The position numbers and the translations under genes are program-made. DNA of 64,000 nt from NCBI GenBank assembly GCA_029747015.1, contig JAKOGI010001995.1:89596-153595 (forward strand), written 5' to 3'. The DNA comes from Carnegiea gigantea. Taxonomy: Eukaryota; Streptophyta; Magnoliopsida; Caryophyllales; Cactaceae. Shown here piece by piece: positions 29,031 through 41,131 of this stretch (positions are counted from its first letter, which is position 1; the number at the start of each line of letters is the position of its first letter). Below the pieces are notes generated by a model. That model worked only from the letters and a program-made list of their open reading frames with translations. It was not told the origin of the DNA and made no database searches.

Positions 29031-29731
29031 CTAATAAGTTTGCTTTTCCTTAATGCCCATCACAGGCATTGAAAGGAAAAGGGAGTTTGACCCTTCCCTT
29101 TGTGGACCCATAACAAGTTCGTAAGGCCCATACTATGTCTATCAAAGAAATAATAAGTAATGATAAGACTAATGAACTACAAAGCCTTGATTCCATATTT
29201 CGGTTATGTAGGAAGCCCTAACAGCCCAACCTAATCACTTATTGCTTGCATGCCCATTCCTATAAAAAAACAAAAGAGCGAAAAAAGAGAAGAAAAGAGG
29301 TGTGCTGCCTAAACTAATAGGATCCAGTTGGGACAGGGTCATGCAATTAGAGAAAGTTCAAGTAACTTACAAAATTGTAATAATTGTAATAAGAGAAAAA
29401 TTATAATACTTTTATTGTCATTCGAAATTCTAAAAGCACACAACTTAAAGCAAAAGTCCTAACAGCATATTACTATGAAAAAGTATTAAATCTTTATTCT
29501 AAAATAAGAGGCAAAGCTTAATTCCTAATCTTTCTTCAACTTCTTATCTTTCTTGACCGAGGGTGCTGTCTTTTAGGGGGTTAGGATCCTTAGCTCTCTT
29601 TCTCCCACTTTAGGATGAGTCATACTTAAGCAATTCCTCCTTGGTGGCATTATCCTCTGTGTAAAGAATCTTCCTTACCTTAATGTTATATTCGGTTATC
29701 CACACAAATAATGCTCAGAGACACATATGGA
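29031..29731. other. Tat 3' region, non-coding
   Basis: AT-rich sequence after the integrase end. I see no gene, LTR end or repeat of note. By position it separates pol from the antisense ORF block of the Tat element. Confidence 0.4.
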
Positions 29732-30705
29732 TCATGAAACAGGGGGCATCATAATGGTGGGATGATGAAGGTAATGGTCCACCCAAGACCTAATGAAAGT
29801 GATAGTCCGAATTGTCACAATAGTCAGCCAAGGAAAAAAGTAAGTTCCCATGGTCAAACCACTGATATGATCATAGGTGAAGTTCCCCAATTTGTTAGAA
29901 ATCACCATAGGTGCCACTAGCAAATCACCTAATAGAGATGAGGATCCTTCTCTAAGAAACCAGTCCAATTTGCCATAGATTGGTCCTTGAATAGCCTCTT
30001 TCATTGGCGGAATTGCACATTAGATATGTATCTGCGTTCCTCAGAACCTCAATCAATCTTAGATGCATCAACAACCATATCCATATGTAAACAGAAACAC
30101 AAATCATAAAGAAAAGCCAGCCATGCTCAGCCAGTACCATTCGGGTTTAGCGGCCCAAAAAGAAAGAAGGGGAAAATAGAATAGGAAAACTAAAAAAACC
30201 AAAAAAAGAAAAGGGGTCTAATTCAAAGGGAATTCCGGTCAGGTTCCCAAGCTCACTGGGCCTTAAAGACTACCTACAGTAATAAAGGCCTCCCTGAGAA
30301 GAACTGGTCTGGGTTGTAAGGAATACAGTCTAGGCACAGTACGGTCTCAGCGACGATGAGGCACACTGGTGTTTGGTCACAATGCACTAGTTCGACTAAA
30401 CTCAAAGGCATGGCCGACCCACTATTTGCAGAACCACCTACAAATAGGAAGGCCCCAAGAAGGCAAAGAATAATAGCTCTACGTCTATACACACCCTCAA
30501 GAGCTTGCTTGTTCCCCTTTAGAAAATAAAAAATCAAGGCCATTAAATTTACCCCATCCCTGATACATATGCTCGCTGCACCCTCCTTACTTTTACCGAA
30601 GATACGACTATGTTGAGAGGGTTGATCTCTTAGAACACATGGCAGAACAGGAATGAAATAGAGTGGGAAGCCTATAATGGCAATAAATTCCTCAATTAAG
30701 GACAC
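29732..30705 (-). pseudogene. Tat antisense ORF remnant, DUF7745-like
   Basis: Two minus-strand open pieces. The first (30705-30274, 143 residues) reads SLIEEFIAIIGFPLYF, then GVNLMALIFYFLKG, then RRRAIILCLLGAFLFVGGSA and CLIVAETVLCLDC. This pattern (E-[EY]...I-G-F-P-L, then R-x-x-I-L-x-x-x-G-x-x-L-F and A-E-T) resembles the plant DUF7745 family found as an extra antisense gene in Tat retrotransposons. The second (30004-29732) may be its C-terminal continuation. The frames are broken. The family assignment rests on memory of the pattern. Confidence 0.55.
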
Positions 30706-32372
30706 AAATCACATCTCCTGAAATCAAAGACATGAAGTTCAGGGTCCCATAAAGTAGCAATAGCACAGAAGAACTTCTAAGTTATCATGACTTAGCACAA
30801 ACTAAGAAGGGTGCTCAATTTTGAAGGCTCTTAAGTTCATGCTTATCTGCGATGTCAAGGGAAAGGAGCCAAGAAGTCAGAACCTTATCGAAAGACATGT
30901 CAATTTTTAGAACTTATGATATTGCTCTACCAGTTAATGAGACCCGAAGAAAAGACAGCTTTAATTTATAGCTATAAGAAATAGATGATCCAAGTCTAAG
31001 CAGACTAAGGGCAAACTGTTTTTTTATGTATTATTCTTCCTCCTAAATTATAACTTCAATTATTTGTAATTTGGATGTTATTCAATAAAATTCTCGAATT
31101 ATTACTCAAGACCACAGAGCTCTCAATTACATATTGTGTCTATTTTTTTGTCTTTTTTATTTTTGACGGAGATGGGGACTAATTTGCATTAGAGTCCTAA
31201 TAGGATTGCATAAAATTTGCATGAAGTTAACATTGCATAAGAGTACAATTACATTACAGTATTATAGTGAAAGCATCATCCATAGGCCTAATAGGTTGTC
31301 CTTACTAATCATCCGAGAACCCATTGCTACTTCCACTAAAGAAGTAGTCAACATAGCCTAAGGCATAACCTCAGAGTCAATTACAGCATGACTCGTGTCT
31401 ATATTAGCTCAAGGATTACCCATATGAGCCCAGGAATAGCATAGGGGATCATCATGCATCACTCCAGAAGAAGGGTCACCGTAAAACAAAAAAAAAAAAA
31501 AAATACAGGGTACTAATGGCTCCCCCAAAGAAGCGGACATGACATAAGGATCTTCAAGGTTGTAAACTTGAATTAGTTCTACATCTAATAGAGAATCTGA
31601 ATGTTGAGTCCTTATTTGTGTATAAGAAGACTTCGGTATATCGTGTGCTCTTACAGAAGAGCACCTTCCAAAATGAGAGGCAGAAGACCTCTATGGCCTG
31701 GCATTATCTTTAGGCCCCTTTTCATAAAAGAAAAAGAGTTAACAAAAGCGAGTTGCACCTAAAATCTAGTTAGATTTTACAAGAGGGAGAATCACCTCGT
31801 CTATTGGAGGGTGTCGACAAGTGAAAAAAAAAAACTCACAAAGGCTCTCCTCATGTAGTGAAAATAATTTACTATCAACCCAGATTCTTGATAATTATAC
31901 TGAAAAAAGAAGAACAGTCAAGAGGTTGCAGCCTAACCCATGACAACAAGGTAAGCAACATTCTTACCCAAGTAAAAGTGAGAGGAAATGGAAGTTTAGG
32001 GCATTTTGATTCAGGAACTAATGGAACCTCCACATGTGTAGTATACGATGCTTTTCTAGCCACATAAACATTTAAGCTTGGTATTGGAGCATCGGCAGCT
32101 ATTAGCTGTAGAAAGATTCGAATGTCGGCATCATGAAAATGCTAATAAAAGAAAGGAAAAGTAGGGAAGGAAAAAAATACACCTAGTGAGTTGTGATTCG
32201 CTAAAGACGGGTGGTATAGTCACTATGGTGGTCAACACAACCTACAAAATGAATGCCCATCTTCATCTCCCCTATGTTATCTAAAGTAACAATCCTGACA
32301 TAAAACACGAATTGAGGAGAATCTACAGAGACAAAGGAGGCCATTGGTTAGTAATTTGGGTAATAAGTTGCA
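30706..32372. other. Tat 3' region, mostly non-coding
   Basis: Low-complexity AT-rich DNA with an A18 run near 31484-31503. The short open frames near 31860-32067 overlap on both strands and look like chance. No recognised domain. Confidence 0.4.
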
Positions 32373-32548
32373 CACCTAAGTACCAAACAAAGTTATACAG
32401 TCCTTCCCGAACGCCAGCTATTGGATGTAAAATTGGGCGGCCTTAACTTCTGGAGTTGAACACCCAAGTACCAAACAAAGACATATAGTCCTTCCTTAAG
32501 GACCCTCCATTGGATGTAAAATTGGGCAGCCTTAACTTCTGCAGTTGG
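32373..32548. repeat. 88-bp tandem duplication
   Basis: Two units (32373-32460 and 32461-32548) share CAAGTACCAAACAAAG, TTGGATGTAAAATTGGGC and CCTTAACTTCTG at a fixed 88-bp offset. It lies inside the Tat 3' region. Confidence 0.8.
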
Positions 32549-33175
32549 GACATGATTTTCCCATGGACAAAAATTAGCCTGGAAAAGGAAGGAGTTAGAA
32601 AAATAAGGCATCGCAGGTTAAGCTAATTTCAAGGAAGATAACATTACCATCTTCAAGTAATTGATAGCTGCACAAAGATGCTGAAGATCTCCTGACTTGA
32701 ACTGTTACCTAATCTAATTATGCTTTAGATCTTGGCGAAAGAGCTGGGAAGTATTCATAAAAGCAAAGCTGCATAAAAATAGCTAGTGAGAGACACTATC
32801 AGTACAAAAAAGGAAAGTAAAAGGGGAAACGTTTATTACCTCGATAACTCTCCATGAAACCCCCAAGGGGTATACTTGTACATTGCTCTCCACGAATTCG
32901 CTCGGTTTTCCGCACACCTAGGTGCATCCCACGAATAAGGGTGGAATACATAGAAACTAGCTAGTTCAAGCTTGTCACTTTAGTTATATAAGCCAGGTTA
33001 AATTAAGTAATGAAAATGACAATGATTACAATGACCAACAATGATGGCCATGCTGAGAAGAAGAGCTAAAATGAGGTAAGATTGCCGCTTAGGCAAATGT
33101 TGTGCCCACCGCTCATTCCACATCAACTAGAACGCTATAAGAAAAGTGGTCCTCATGAGAAATAGACTTCATAAT
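32549..33175. other. Tat 3' region, no gene seen
   Basis: Degenerate sequence between the tandem duplication and the plant-mobile-domain remnant. No open frame or motif recognised. Confidence 0.35.
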
Positions 33176-33353
33176 AGGACCAAAGAGATGAAAAATTTGA
33201 TTACGATGTATATGAAAATCTTCCCAACACAATAACAGGTCCTGTTACAAATCCAAGACCCTTTAGTATAGCAAAATCATAGAGGGTGATGGTCATTTCC
33301 CTGAATGAGAGGTGAAAGGTGTTGATGGTATCCCAAAACCACTTAACTACACT
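33176..33353 (-). pseudogene. Tat antisense ORF remnant, plant-mobile-domain-like (part 1)
   Basis: The minus strand reads SVVKWFWDTINTFHLSFREM followed by TITLYDFAILKGLGF and then a stop. F-H-L-x-F-x-E-M-T-I-T-L-x-D-x-x-x-L-x-G-L is the core pattern of the plant mobile domain. Its upstream part is on the other side of the Athila insertion at 49689 onward, so the antisense ORF was one unit before that insertion. Confidence 0.55.
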
Positions 33354-33358
33354 ATGGG
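33354..33358. repeat. target-site duplication of the Athila element (left)
   Basis: ATGGG here and at 49684-49688 exactly flank the TG...CA ends of the Athila element. Confidence 0.93.
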
Positions 33359-34788
33359 TGATAACGCATATTTTTATGAGTAATTTTTTGCCTCTATTTT
33401 ATCCCTTTTTTAAGTCTTTGAGTCGTATTTCAGGTAAAAATAATGCATATTTTGTCTTTGAATGTAAGGAGTAAGATAAAGAAGAATTTGAGCATAAACT
33501 CGGAATTTCAAGCATGAAGTGGTGGCCCAGTCACACAACATACCTAGCCTCACACTTCTCTCTCACTCTTCATGATTCTAGTGGCCCATCATGATTTTAG
33601 TTGCCTAAGTAAAATTAGTCATTGATTTAACATGTTGGACTTGATCCAATTAGAAGAGGTGGATGATATTCAATTGCTATTTTAGGAATAAAACTAGTGG
33701 ATTTGCATGAAAAGTGAAGAAGGAAGCATAGCAAATTCCACTACAAATAGAGAGGCAATGGGCATCAATTCATGATCATACCATTCTTTCTTCATGTTTA
33801 CTCTTCTCTTCCTCCAATTGTTAGTAACTAGAGAGAAATTGTGCTAGGCAAAATTATTTCAGTTGAGAGAATTAAAAGAAAATAAGCTATTTTGGCTATC
33901 TTTTCTTGTTTCTTTCATCTCATTTGTGAGCCTAATGAGTGAGTTGATCTCTTATTGTGCGAAATTTTGTGTAACAAAAACATCAAAGTTTGGTTATAAG
34001 GATTGAAATATACCATTAGTTAAAATTTGACTATTTTAATTTTAACGGTATTTTCTCTACCTATGATCGGCTAGATTGTTTATCTAGGATTGAGATGGAT
34101 CCTTGACTCACTTTGTTGATTTTTCTGATTTCAATTAGGGTTAATAGTATTGTCTCTTTTTGTTGCATAATTTTGAGTTATTTAATTGCTTTTAATATAT
34201 TATGCAATTTATTTCAATTGTTTATACATGTTTTACAATTGATTAACTTGTTATCTTATTTATTCATACTAAACCTTGTTGGCTAATATAATAATTATGA
34301 AATCACGTTTAAATTTTGGTTATTAATTGATTAAAACAATACTAAAAATTAGATAAATTATGTATAAACTAAATAATTCATGCTAACTGCTAGTTAAGTT
34401 TGTTTATTGATAACTACCATTCATTTATTTTTTCTATTGCTCTTAAGCTTTTGTAGCTTAAGAGTTTTGAAGAGATTAATTAAACTCCAATTGAATTTTG
34501 CTGTTGATCTTAAGAGTTTTGGTGAAATCGAAATCCTAGTATCTCTTTAAATTAATCTCCCTTTACTTATTGATTAACGTTTATTTCTCTCTTATTCTCA
34601 TTCTTTTCTTTCTGTTATTATTGTTGTTCTCCTCATTTGATTCTATTCTGTTAACTAATTGAGAAAAGTAAAATTAAAAATTGCCATCATTCTCCATGGC
34701 ATATGACCTTGGAACACTTGCTTTGATGCAATTGCCTAGTGCACTTGCAAGTAAGTCGGGTTTTTTAGAACAACGAAAATCCACACCA
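33359..34788 (+). repeat. 5' LTR of the Athila element
   Basis: It runs from TGATAACGCATATTT to AATCCACACCA and aligns with 48276-49683. Confidence 0.92.
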
Positions 34789-34794
34789 AGTTTT

Positions 34795-34812
34795 TGGCGC
34801 CGTTGTCGGGCA
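34795..34812 (+). other. primer-binding site, tRNA-Asp type
   Basis: TGGCGCCGTTGTCGGGCA, a near match to the tRNA-Asp-complementary site known from Athila elements, 6 bp after the LTR. Confidence 0.85.
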
Positions 34813-35361
34813 ACGAATAATGATTTTAAATTTTCTTTTCCTTTTATTCTTTTCATTTGTTTTTTATTTTTTTGCCTTCTCCTTCACACTTAATCTAACT
34901 CGCTAACTCGCTAACTAGTTATTTCTTTTCTCCCCATTCCTTTTATTTATTTATTTATTTATATTGTCATTTATTGTCTTTTATTCCCTATTCCCTCCTA
35001 ATCTAACTATTTTACTTTCGTTTTCCCCATTCCCTTCTAATCTAATCTGATTCTTTTATTTCTGCTTTTTTTTTGTTTATTCCAGTTATTTCCCTTTAGT
35101 ACCACCCAACCCCTTCCCTTTTATTTCATTTATTATCGTATTTTATTTTATTTTATTTTTCTTTTGTTCATTTTTTCCCTTTGTTCTTTCCTTTATTTCA
35201 TTTTATTTTATTATTCATTTTTAGTTACTTATTTTTTTTTTCTCCTTCTCCCTTTTTTTTCTTTTCACTTTGTTTGGTGGTTATCATGGTGGTATAGTAC
35301 TTTTGTGACTACTTGTGGTTTTATATGCTTGGTAAACGCTCTTTGTTTTTAGGCCTTAAGA
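34813..35361 (+). other. Athila 5' leader, pyrimidine-rich
   Basis: Extremely T-rich DNA (TTTATTTTATTT-type runs, about 34900-35270) between primer site and gag. No gene. Long untranslated leaders are usual in Athila. Confidence 0.6.
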
Positions 35362-36404
35362 AATATGATCCTAAAATTGAACGCGCCCTTACTAAGACAA
35401 GAGCAAATAAACGCAACTCTAAGAAAAAGATGGCTGAAGAGCAAACCCTACCATCTAAGCAACTTAAGAACTATTTTACTCCCGCCACTTATGATTCACC
35501 TTTGAGTACCCGTATGCCCACTATTACGGAGCCATTTTAAATTGAACATTCCCTAATCCTCCCATCCTTTTATTTGCTAAAGTCTGAAAATCCTTTTAAG
35601 TATGTTGATACATTTTTAGAGATATGTTCCACTGTCATCTTAAATAATGTTTCTAATGATGCTTTTCAATTACACCTTTTCCTTTCTCTTTGAGAGATAA
35701 AGATAAGGCTTGGTTGGATACTAAGTGACATATCACCACTTGGGGCCAAATGCAAAAGGAATTCTTAAAAAAGTTTCTCTCGATTGGTAAACTAACTGCT
35801 TTAAGACGTGTCATAACCATGTTCTCACATAATAAAAATGAACAATTGTATGAAAGTTAGGAAAGATTTAAAGAATTGTTACGAAGTTTCCCTCACCATG
35901 AGCTTCCTCAGCGGTAGCTCATTCAAAGTTTCTACTGTGGTTTAGATGAGTACAACAGGTAGATGATAGATGCATCCTATAGTGGTAGTTTTTTGTATAA
36001 AACCCCTAAAGAAGCCTTAGTATTATTTGAACATTTGAGTAAGAATTCACATTTATATGCTACTTCCTCACGTTCTGACTTATCTGGACAAGTGGTAAGT
36101 AAAGGGGGGATTTATGAGGTTTTACATTCGATTAACCTTTCTAGTGAAGTTGATGCTTTGTCTAAGAAATTTAATCAATTGTTGTGCATGAACAAAATTG
36201 TTAATTCCTCTTCTTCACGAGATGTATGTTCAATTTGTGCTAGTCCCATGTATACTTCTTTTGAGTGTCCTTCTACTGATCCATCTGATGGTGTAAATGA
36301 ACAAGTGAATGTTGCCCAAGGATGTCCTCCAACTAACAATCCTTACTCGAACACGTATAATGATGGTTGGAAGAGTCATCCTAACTTTTCTTTGAGGTCT
36401 TAAA
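35362..36404 (+). pseudogene. Athila gag (decayed)
   Basis: It begins with KKYDPKIERALTKTRANKR and MAEEQTLPSKQLKNYF, the N-terminal style of Athila Gag. Broken capsid segments follow. A 146-residue piece (35963-36403) has DASYSGSFLYKTPKEALVLF and a C-x2-C...C pattern (CSICASPMYTSFEC) where the zinc-binding site is expected; its histidine is not in the usual place. Stops occur near 35540 and 35690-35935. Confidence 0.82.
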
Positions 36405-36899
36405 ATATGGAGAACCCACAAGCCCAGTCCAGTAGATGTACACCTCCTAGTTTTTAAAACCAAAGGTATGCTCATCCACCACCTCTGCCAACTCCATTTA
36501 TGAGCTTAGAATTGGATAAGGGAGTCTCTCCCTTAGTACCCTCACTTCTGCTGTCCAAAATGTGAACACTAAGGTCCAAGTAATTGAGTCTAAAATGCAA
36601 ATGGTAGATTCTTGCTCACAATGTATAGCTAAGTTAGAGACCCAACTGGGACAACTAGCCATAGCTATAAGTAAAAGAGAATAAGGAAAACTTCCAAGCT
36701 ACCCATAGAGAATCCTAAAAGCCAACAACGTTAATAATTGGAAGATGTTATGGTTCTTAGGGGAGGTAAGAGAAAGTAGATAACAAAGTGAGTGAGAAGA
36801 AACATGATAAAAATGAAAGACCAATGACCAATGAGACTGACTGTGAAATTAAGAGTGATTCACCCCCTCCCTCTAATGTGTCTGACCCAGTTGGGATAT
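36405..36899 (+). other. Athila gag-protease linker, degenerate
   Basis: Broken frames with a coiled-coil-like ETQLGQLAIAISKRE piece near 36640, followed by Lys/Glu-rich sequence. This fits the variable linker between gag and protease. Confidence 0.5.
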
Positions 36900-38216
36900 A
36901 AAAGCCAAGGGTCCCTTCCCTCAAGCTTTTGGAAGCAATAGAACAAATCCCTGCTTATGCGACATCCCTTAAAGACATGTGTACTTTTAAAAGAAAATCT
37001 AAAGATCACAAGGTTCACAAGGTTTTTCTAGGTGAACAAATGAGCTCTATTTTAAAATTTGTTACTCCTCCTAAGTTGAAAGATCTTGGTGTTCCCACTA
37101 TTTCATGCTTCATTGGTAATCATAAAAATTGAAAGAGCACTTTTGAATTTAGGTTCTAGTGTTAAGTTGATACCATACTCTTCAGCTTGCTGGTAGGTCA
37201 GTAAGGACTCTAAGGGGGCGAATAGATAATGTCTTAATTCAAATTAATTAAGGTCTTTTTCCTATTGACTTTGTGGTGTTGGGTATGGACCCTAGTCATA
37301 CATCTAAGCAAATCCCTGTTATTTTAGGACATCCCTTCCTAGGTACAGCTAATGCCACCAGTAACTGTAGCTCAGGAGTAATGGATGTCTCGGTTATGAA
37401 TATAAGGTTAGGTTTTAACATTTTTAAGGCTTCTTCTCAACCTATGCTTGAAGATGAATCTGAATGTTTCTTTATTGATTTGATTGATAAAATGATTGAA
37501 GAGGCCCTCTCTGCTCTTCTGAACAAAGATCCCTTAGGAACATGTCTTTCCCATGGGTATTTGGGGTTATTCGACTTAGGAAGCACAACAGGTGAGTTGG
37601 ATTCTAATCTTGACTCTACACCTCATCTTGAGTCATCCTCTTTGGTATCTAATTATGAACATCTTCCCTATTTAGCTAGTTCTCCTATATCACCTTCTAT
37701 TATCTTCCCACGTAAACATGAGTTGAAACCTTTTCCTGACTCACTCAAGTGTGTCTTTTTAGGACCCAAAGAGACCCTACCTATCTTTATCTCTTCTCTC
37801 TTATCTTGTGATCAAATTATATCAATAGATCCTGCACGCAGATTTCAGTCAAGTGAACTAGAAAGGTCTGATGTTTGTTTTGTAGGTATGCTTCAAGTGA
37901 AACACTTATTTATGTACCTTGATAGCAGATGCTCAAGGTACATGATTGGTGATGCAATAACGCTTTCAAAACTTGATGAATCAAATCAAGGCAAAATTAT
38001 ATTTAGAAGTCTTAGGGGCAGTATTTACGTGTATGTTATTGTTGATGATTATCCAAGATTCATCTGGGTGTTGTTCTTGAATGATCAAACATGTACTTTG
38101 AAGTATTTTTCAAGTATTGTAGAGAGGTACATAATACTTAAGGTCTGCTAGTTCAAGCCGTGAAAAGTGATCATGAAACTAAGTACAAAAGAGAATTTAA
38201 TGAACTGTATATAGAG
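36900..38216 (+). pseudogene. Athila protease region with an embedded copia integrase fragment
   Basis: 36929-37132 gives IPAYATSLKDMCTFKRK and LKFVTPPKLKDLGVPTISC, the segment before the Athila protease. The open frame 37273-38151 (292 residues) starts in protease (IPVILGHPFLGTANA) and continues with LKCVFLGPKETLPIFISS, also Athila. From about 37820 it switches to copia-like sequence: FMYLDSRCSRYMIGDA, then GSIYVYVIVDDYPRFIWVLF. A piece matching the next integrase motif (SDHETKYKREF) follows to about 38216. The Athila text then resumes with LIRVITEYEGAIRW. The copia piece lacks the pre-integrase region, so it is internally deleted. Confidence 0.75.
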
Positions 38217-39650
38217 AGTTGATTCGTGTCATAACTGAATATGAGGGTGCTATTAGGTGGTTGGTTGCTGATTTGAAAGGGATTAGTCCTACTATTTACA
38301 TGCATAGAATTGACTTAGAAGACGATGATAAACCTGTTAGGAAAATGCAATGTAGATTGAACCCCCCATATGAAAGAGGTTGTCCAGAAAGATGTAGTAA
38401 AACTTTTAAACACAGGTATTATCTACCCTATGTAGTCAATGGGTCAGTCCAGTCCAAGTGGTCCTTAAGAAATCTGGCATAACTGTGGTGTAAAATAATG
38501 ATGGTGAACTAGTTCCTACTAGATAGACCACGGGTTAGAGGGTGTGCTTTGATTAAAGAAAGATGATTTTGTCACTAGAATGGACCATTTTCCCCTCCCT
38601 TCATTAATCAAATTCTGAAAAAATTAGCTGGACAAAGTTTTACTATTTCTTAACTAGGTATTCTGGTTACAATCAAACACCTGCCTATCCTGAGGACTAA
38701 GAGAAAATTACCTTTAAAAGCCTTTCGGTTACATTCACCTACAGAAGGATGGCCTCGGGGTTGTGTAATGCACCTTCACATTCCAAAGATGCAAGATGGT
38801 CATATTTTCTGATTACATTGATAGGTTCATAGAGGTGCTTATGGATAATTTCTCTGTTTTGGGTTTGTCATTTGATGAATGTCTTACTAATTTAGCCACC
38901 GTGCTGAAAAGATGTGAAGAAGTAAATCTTGTCTTGAGTTAGAAAAAGAGTCATTTTATGATACAAGAAGGGATTGTATTGGATCATAGAGTGTTTGAGA
39001 AGGGAATTGAGGTCGACAAAGTCAATATTGATATGTTCCATAATTTTGCTATCCCACTTCTGTGAAGTAGGTTAGATCTTTCCTTGGCTATGCTGGATTT
39101 TATAGGAGATTTATTAAGGATTTTGGCAAAGTGGCTTGCCCATTTACTAACCTCCTTTCTAAAGATACTCCTTTTGAATTTGATCAGCCTCGTGTGGAGG
39201 CTTTTGAAAAGCTTCGATCTTTGTTAGCATCAGCCCTTATTGTGCAACTCCCTAATTCCTCTTAGCCTTTTGAGATTATGTGCAATGCATCCGATTTCAC
39301 TGTCGGGGCTGTTTTAGGTCAAAGGGTGAGTAAAACTTCTAATGTCATTTACTATGCTAGTAGAACTCTAACTGATACTCAAAATAATTATTCTACCACT
39401 GAAAAGGAGTTGCTAGCTGTAGTTTTTGCACTTGATAAATTTCGTTCATACCTTCTATGTTCAAAAGTAATTATATTTACTGACCATGCTGCATTAAGAC
39501 ACTTATTGGCTAAGAATGACACCAAACCTAGACTCATTAAGTGGATTTTGTTGCTATAGGAATTTGACCTTGGGATTAAAGATAAGAAGGGTTCTGAAAA
39601 TTTGGTTGTAGACCATTTATCAAGGATCTTCACTGAGTATACTAATGACT
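38217..39650 (+). pseudogene. Athila reverse transcriptase and RNase H (decayed)
   Basis: RT begins with VADLKGISPTIYMHRIDLED and RLNPPYERG. Broken pieces give YSGYNQTPAYPED and SGLCNAPS. The catalytic motif is LMDN near 38850 instead of the usual [FY]MDD. The RNase H part is open at 39278-39559: [46 protein letters not shown]. The active-site Asp and Glu positions are visible but the surrounding frame has stops. Confidence 0.85.
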
Positions 39651-39689
39651 TAGTGGGATTTTTTTGACCATTTTCCTAATAAGCAACTG

Positions 39690-40950
39690 TTTGCTATATC
39701 ACATACCCCTATCCCTTGGTTTCCTCATATTGTGAACTACCTTGCCACTGGTAAGATTCTTTCCCATTGGTTCAAACAAGAGAAAGATAGGTTCTTTTCA
39801 CAAGTAAGACATTACTATTGCGCAGATCCTTTCCTTTTTAAAAATTATCTAGACCAAGTGGCTCGCAAATGTGTCCCTAAGAGTGAAATTTATAACATCT
39901 TGACCTTTTATCACTCTTATGCTTATGGTGGTCACTCTGTTTAGAGATGCTCACCATTTCTGTCTTGCTTGTGAGTACTGTCAACACACAACTACACTAT
40001 CCCATCATGATATGATGCCCCTTTCCTCTATTCTGATTGTTGATATATTTGATGTGTGAGGCATTGATTTCATGGGTCCCTTTACCCCATCTTTTGGCTT
40101 TGTTTACAAACTTCTTATTGTTGTTGATAATGTATCAAAGTGGGTGAAGGCTCTAGCTACTAGGACCAATAACCACAAGGTTGTGGTCAAGTTTGTGAAA
40201 GAATACATCTTCTGTCAATATGAGACCCCTAGAGCTCTCATTAGTGATGGGGGTAGCCGTTTTGGTCATAGATCTATCAAGGCTTTGCTTAGAAAATAAT
40301 CTGTGACTCATAAAATAGCTACTCCCTATCACCCTCTGACTAGCAGTCAAGTTGACGTGTCTAATAGAGAGATTAAGTCTATACTTGAGAAAATGGTTCA
40401 ACCCGATAGAAAAGACTAGTCTTTGAGATTGAACGATGCTCTGTGGGCCTATTGTACTGCATACAAGACCCCTATAGGGATGTCTCCTTTCCGACTCATT
40501 TTCGATAAGCCTTTGCCAGTGGAGTTAGAACACCGCACTTTTTGGACTATTAAAACCTTTAATTTTGATGTGAAACAAGTGGGTTCTAATCGTAGACTTT
40601 AACTAGATGAATTGGATAAATTATGCAGCAAAGCCTATGAAAATGCAAAGATTTATAAAGCCAAAAGTAAAGCTTTTCATGACACGAAGATCTCTAGAAA
40701 ATCTTTTAAACCTAATCAGAAGGTCTGGCTTTTTAATTGTAAGTTCAAGCTATTTCCTGTCAAGTTGAGATCTAGATGACATGGTCCCTTTGCAGCCCAA
40801 CAAGCATTTCCTCCTGGGGCGGTCCACATTTTGGACCCCCAGGATGGTCGTATTCTTACTGTCAATGGTCAACATCTGAAACCTGTTTTGACTAACGAAA
40901 TTGAGTTTGGTTTTATTGAATCTATCAACCTAGTAGACCCAGTCTACTGA
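39690..40950 (+). pseudogene. Athila integrase (decayed)
   Basis: Pieces give DPFLFKNYLDQVARKCVP (zinc region), then FGFVYKLLIVVDNVSKWVKA, ALISDGGSRFGH and [20 protein letters not shown], the integrase core with D and D visible. The C-terminal region follows, with FKPNQKVWLFN and HILDPQDGRILTVNGQHLKP. The first Asp region (near 40070) and the Q-V-D-V-S-N segment look altered, and stops occur near 39943, 40300 and 40600. Confidence 0.83.
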
Positions 40951-41131
40951 GATTAATGGATGGAACCTTGTCTGGCTAAAGACATTAAAATTAGCGCTTA
41001 TTAGGAGGCAATCCAATCTTTTTAGGTAAATTTCGGTCATTCTATTGTATTTTATTTTATTTCTTTCCATTTTATTCAAGGTCTATTTATGTCCTAGACG
41101 TGGTACTTCACTTGGTTTTGACTTTTGTCAT

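Noticed and set aside
34673..35352. Small frames in the Athila leader
   Set aside because: Produced by pyrimidine-rich composition; they overlap the LTR end and primer site and occur on both strands.
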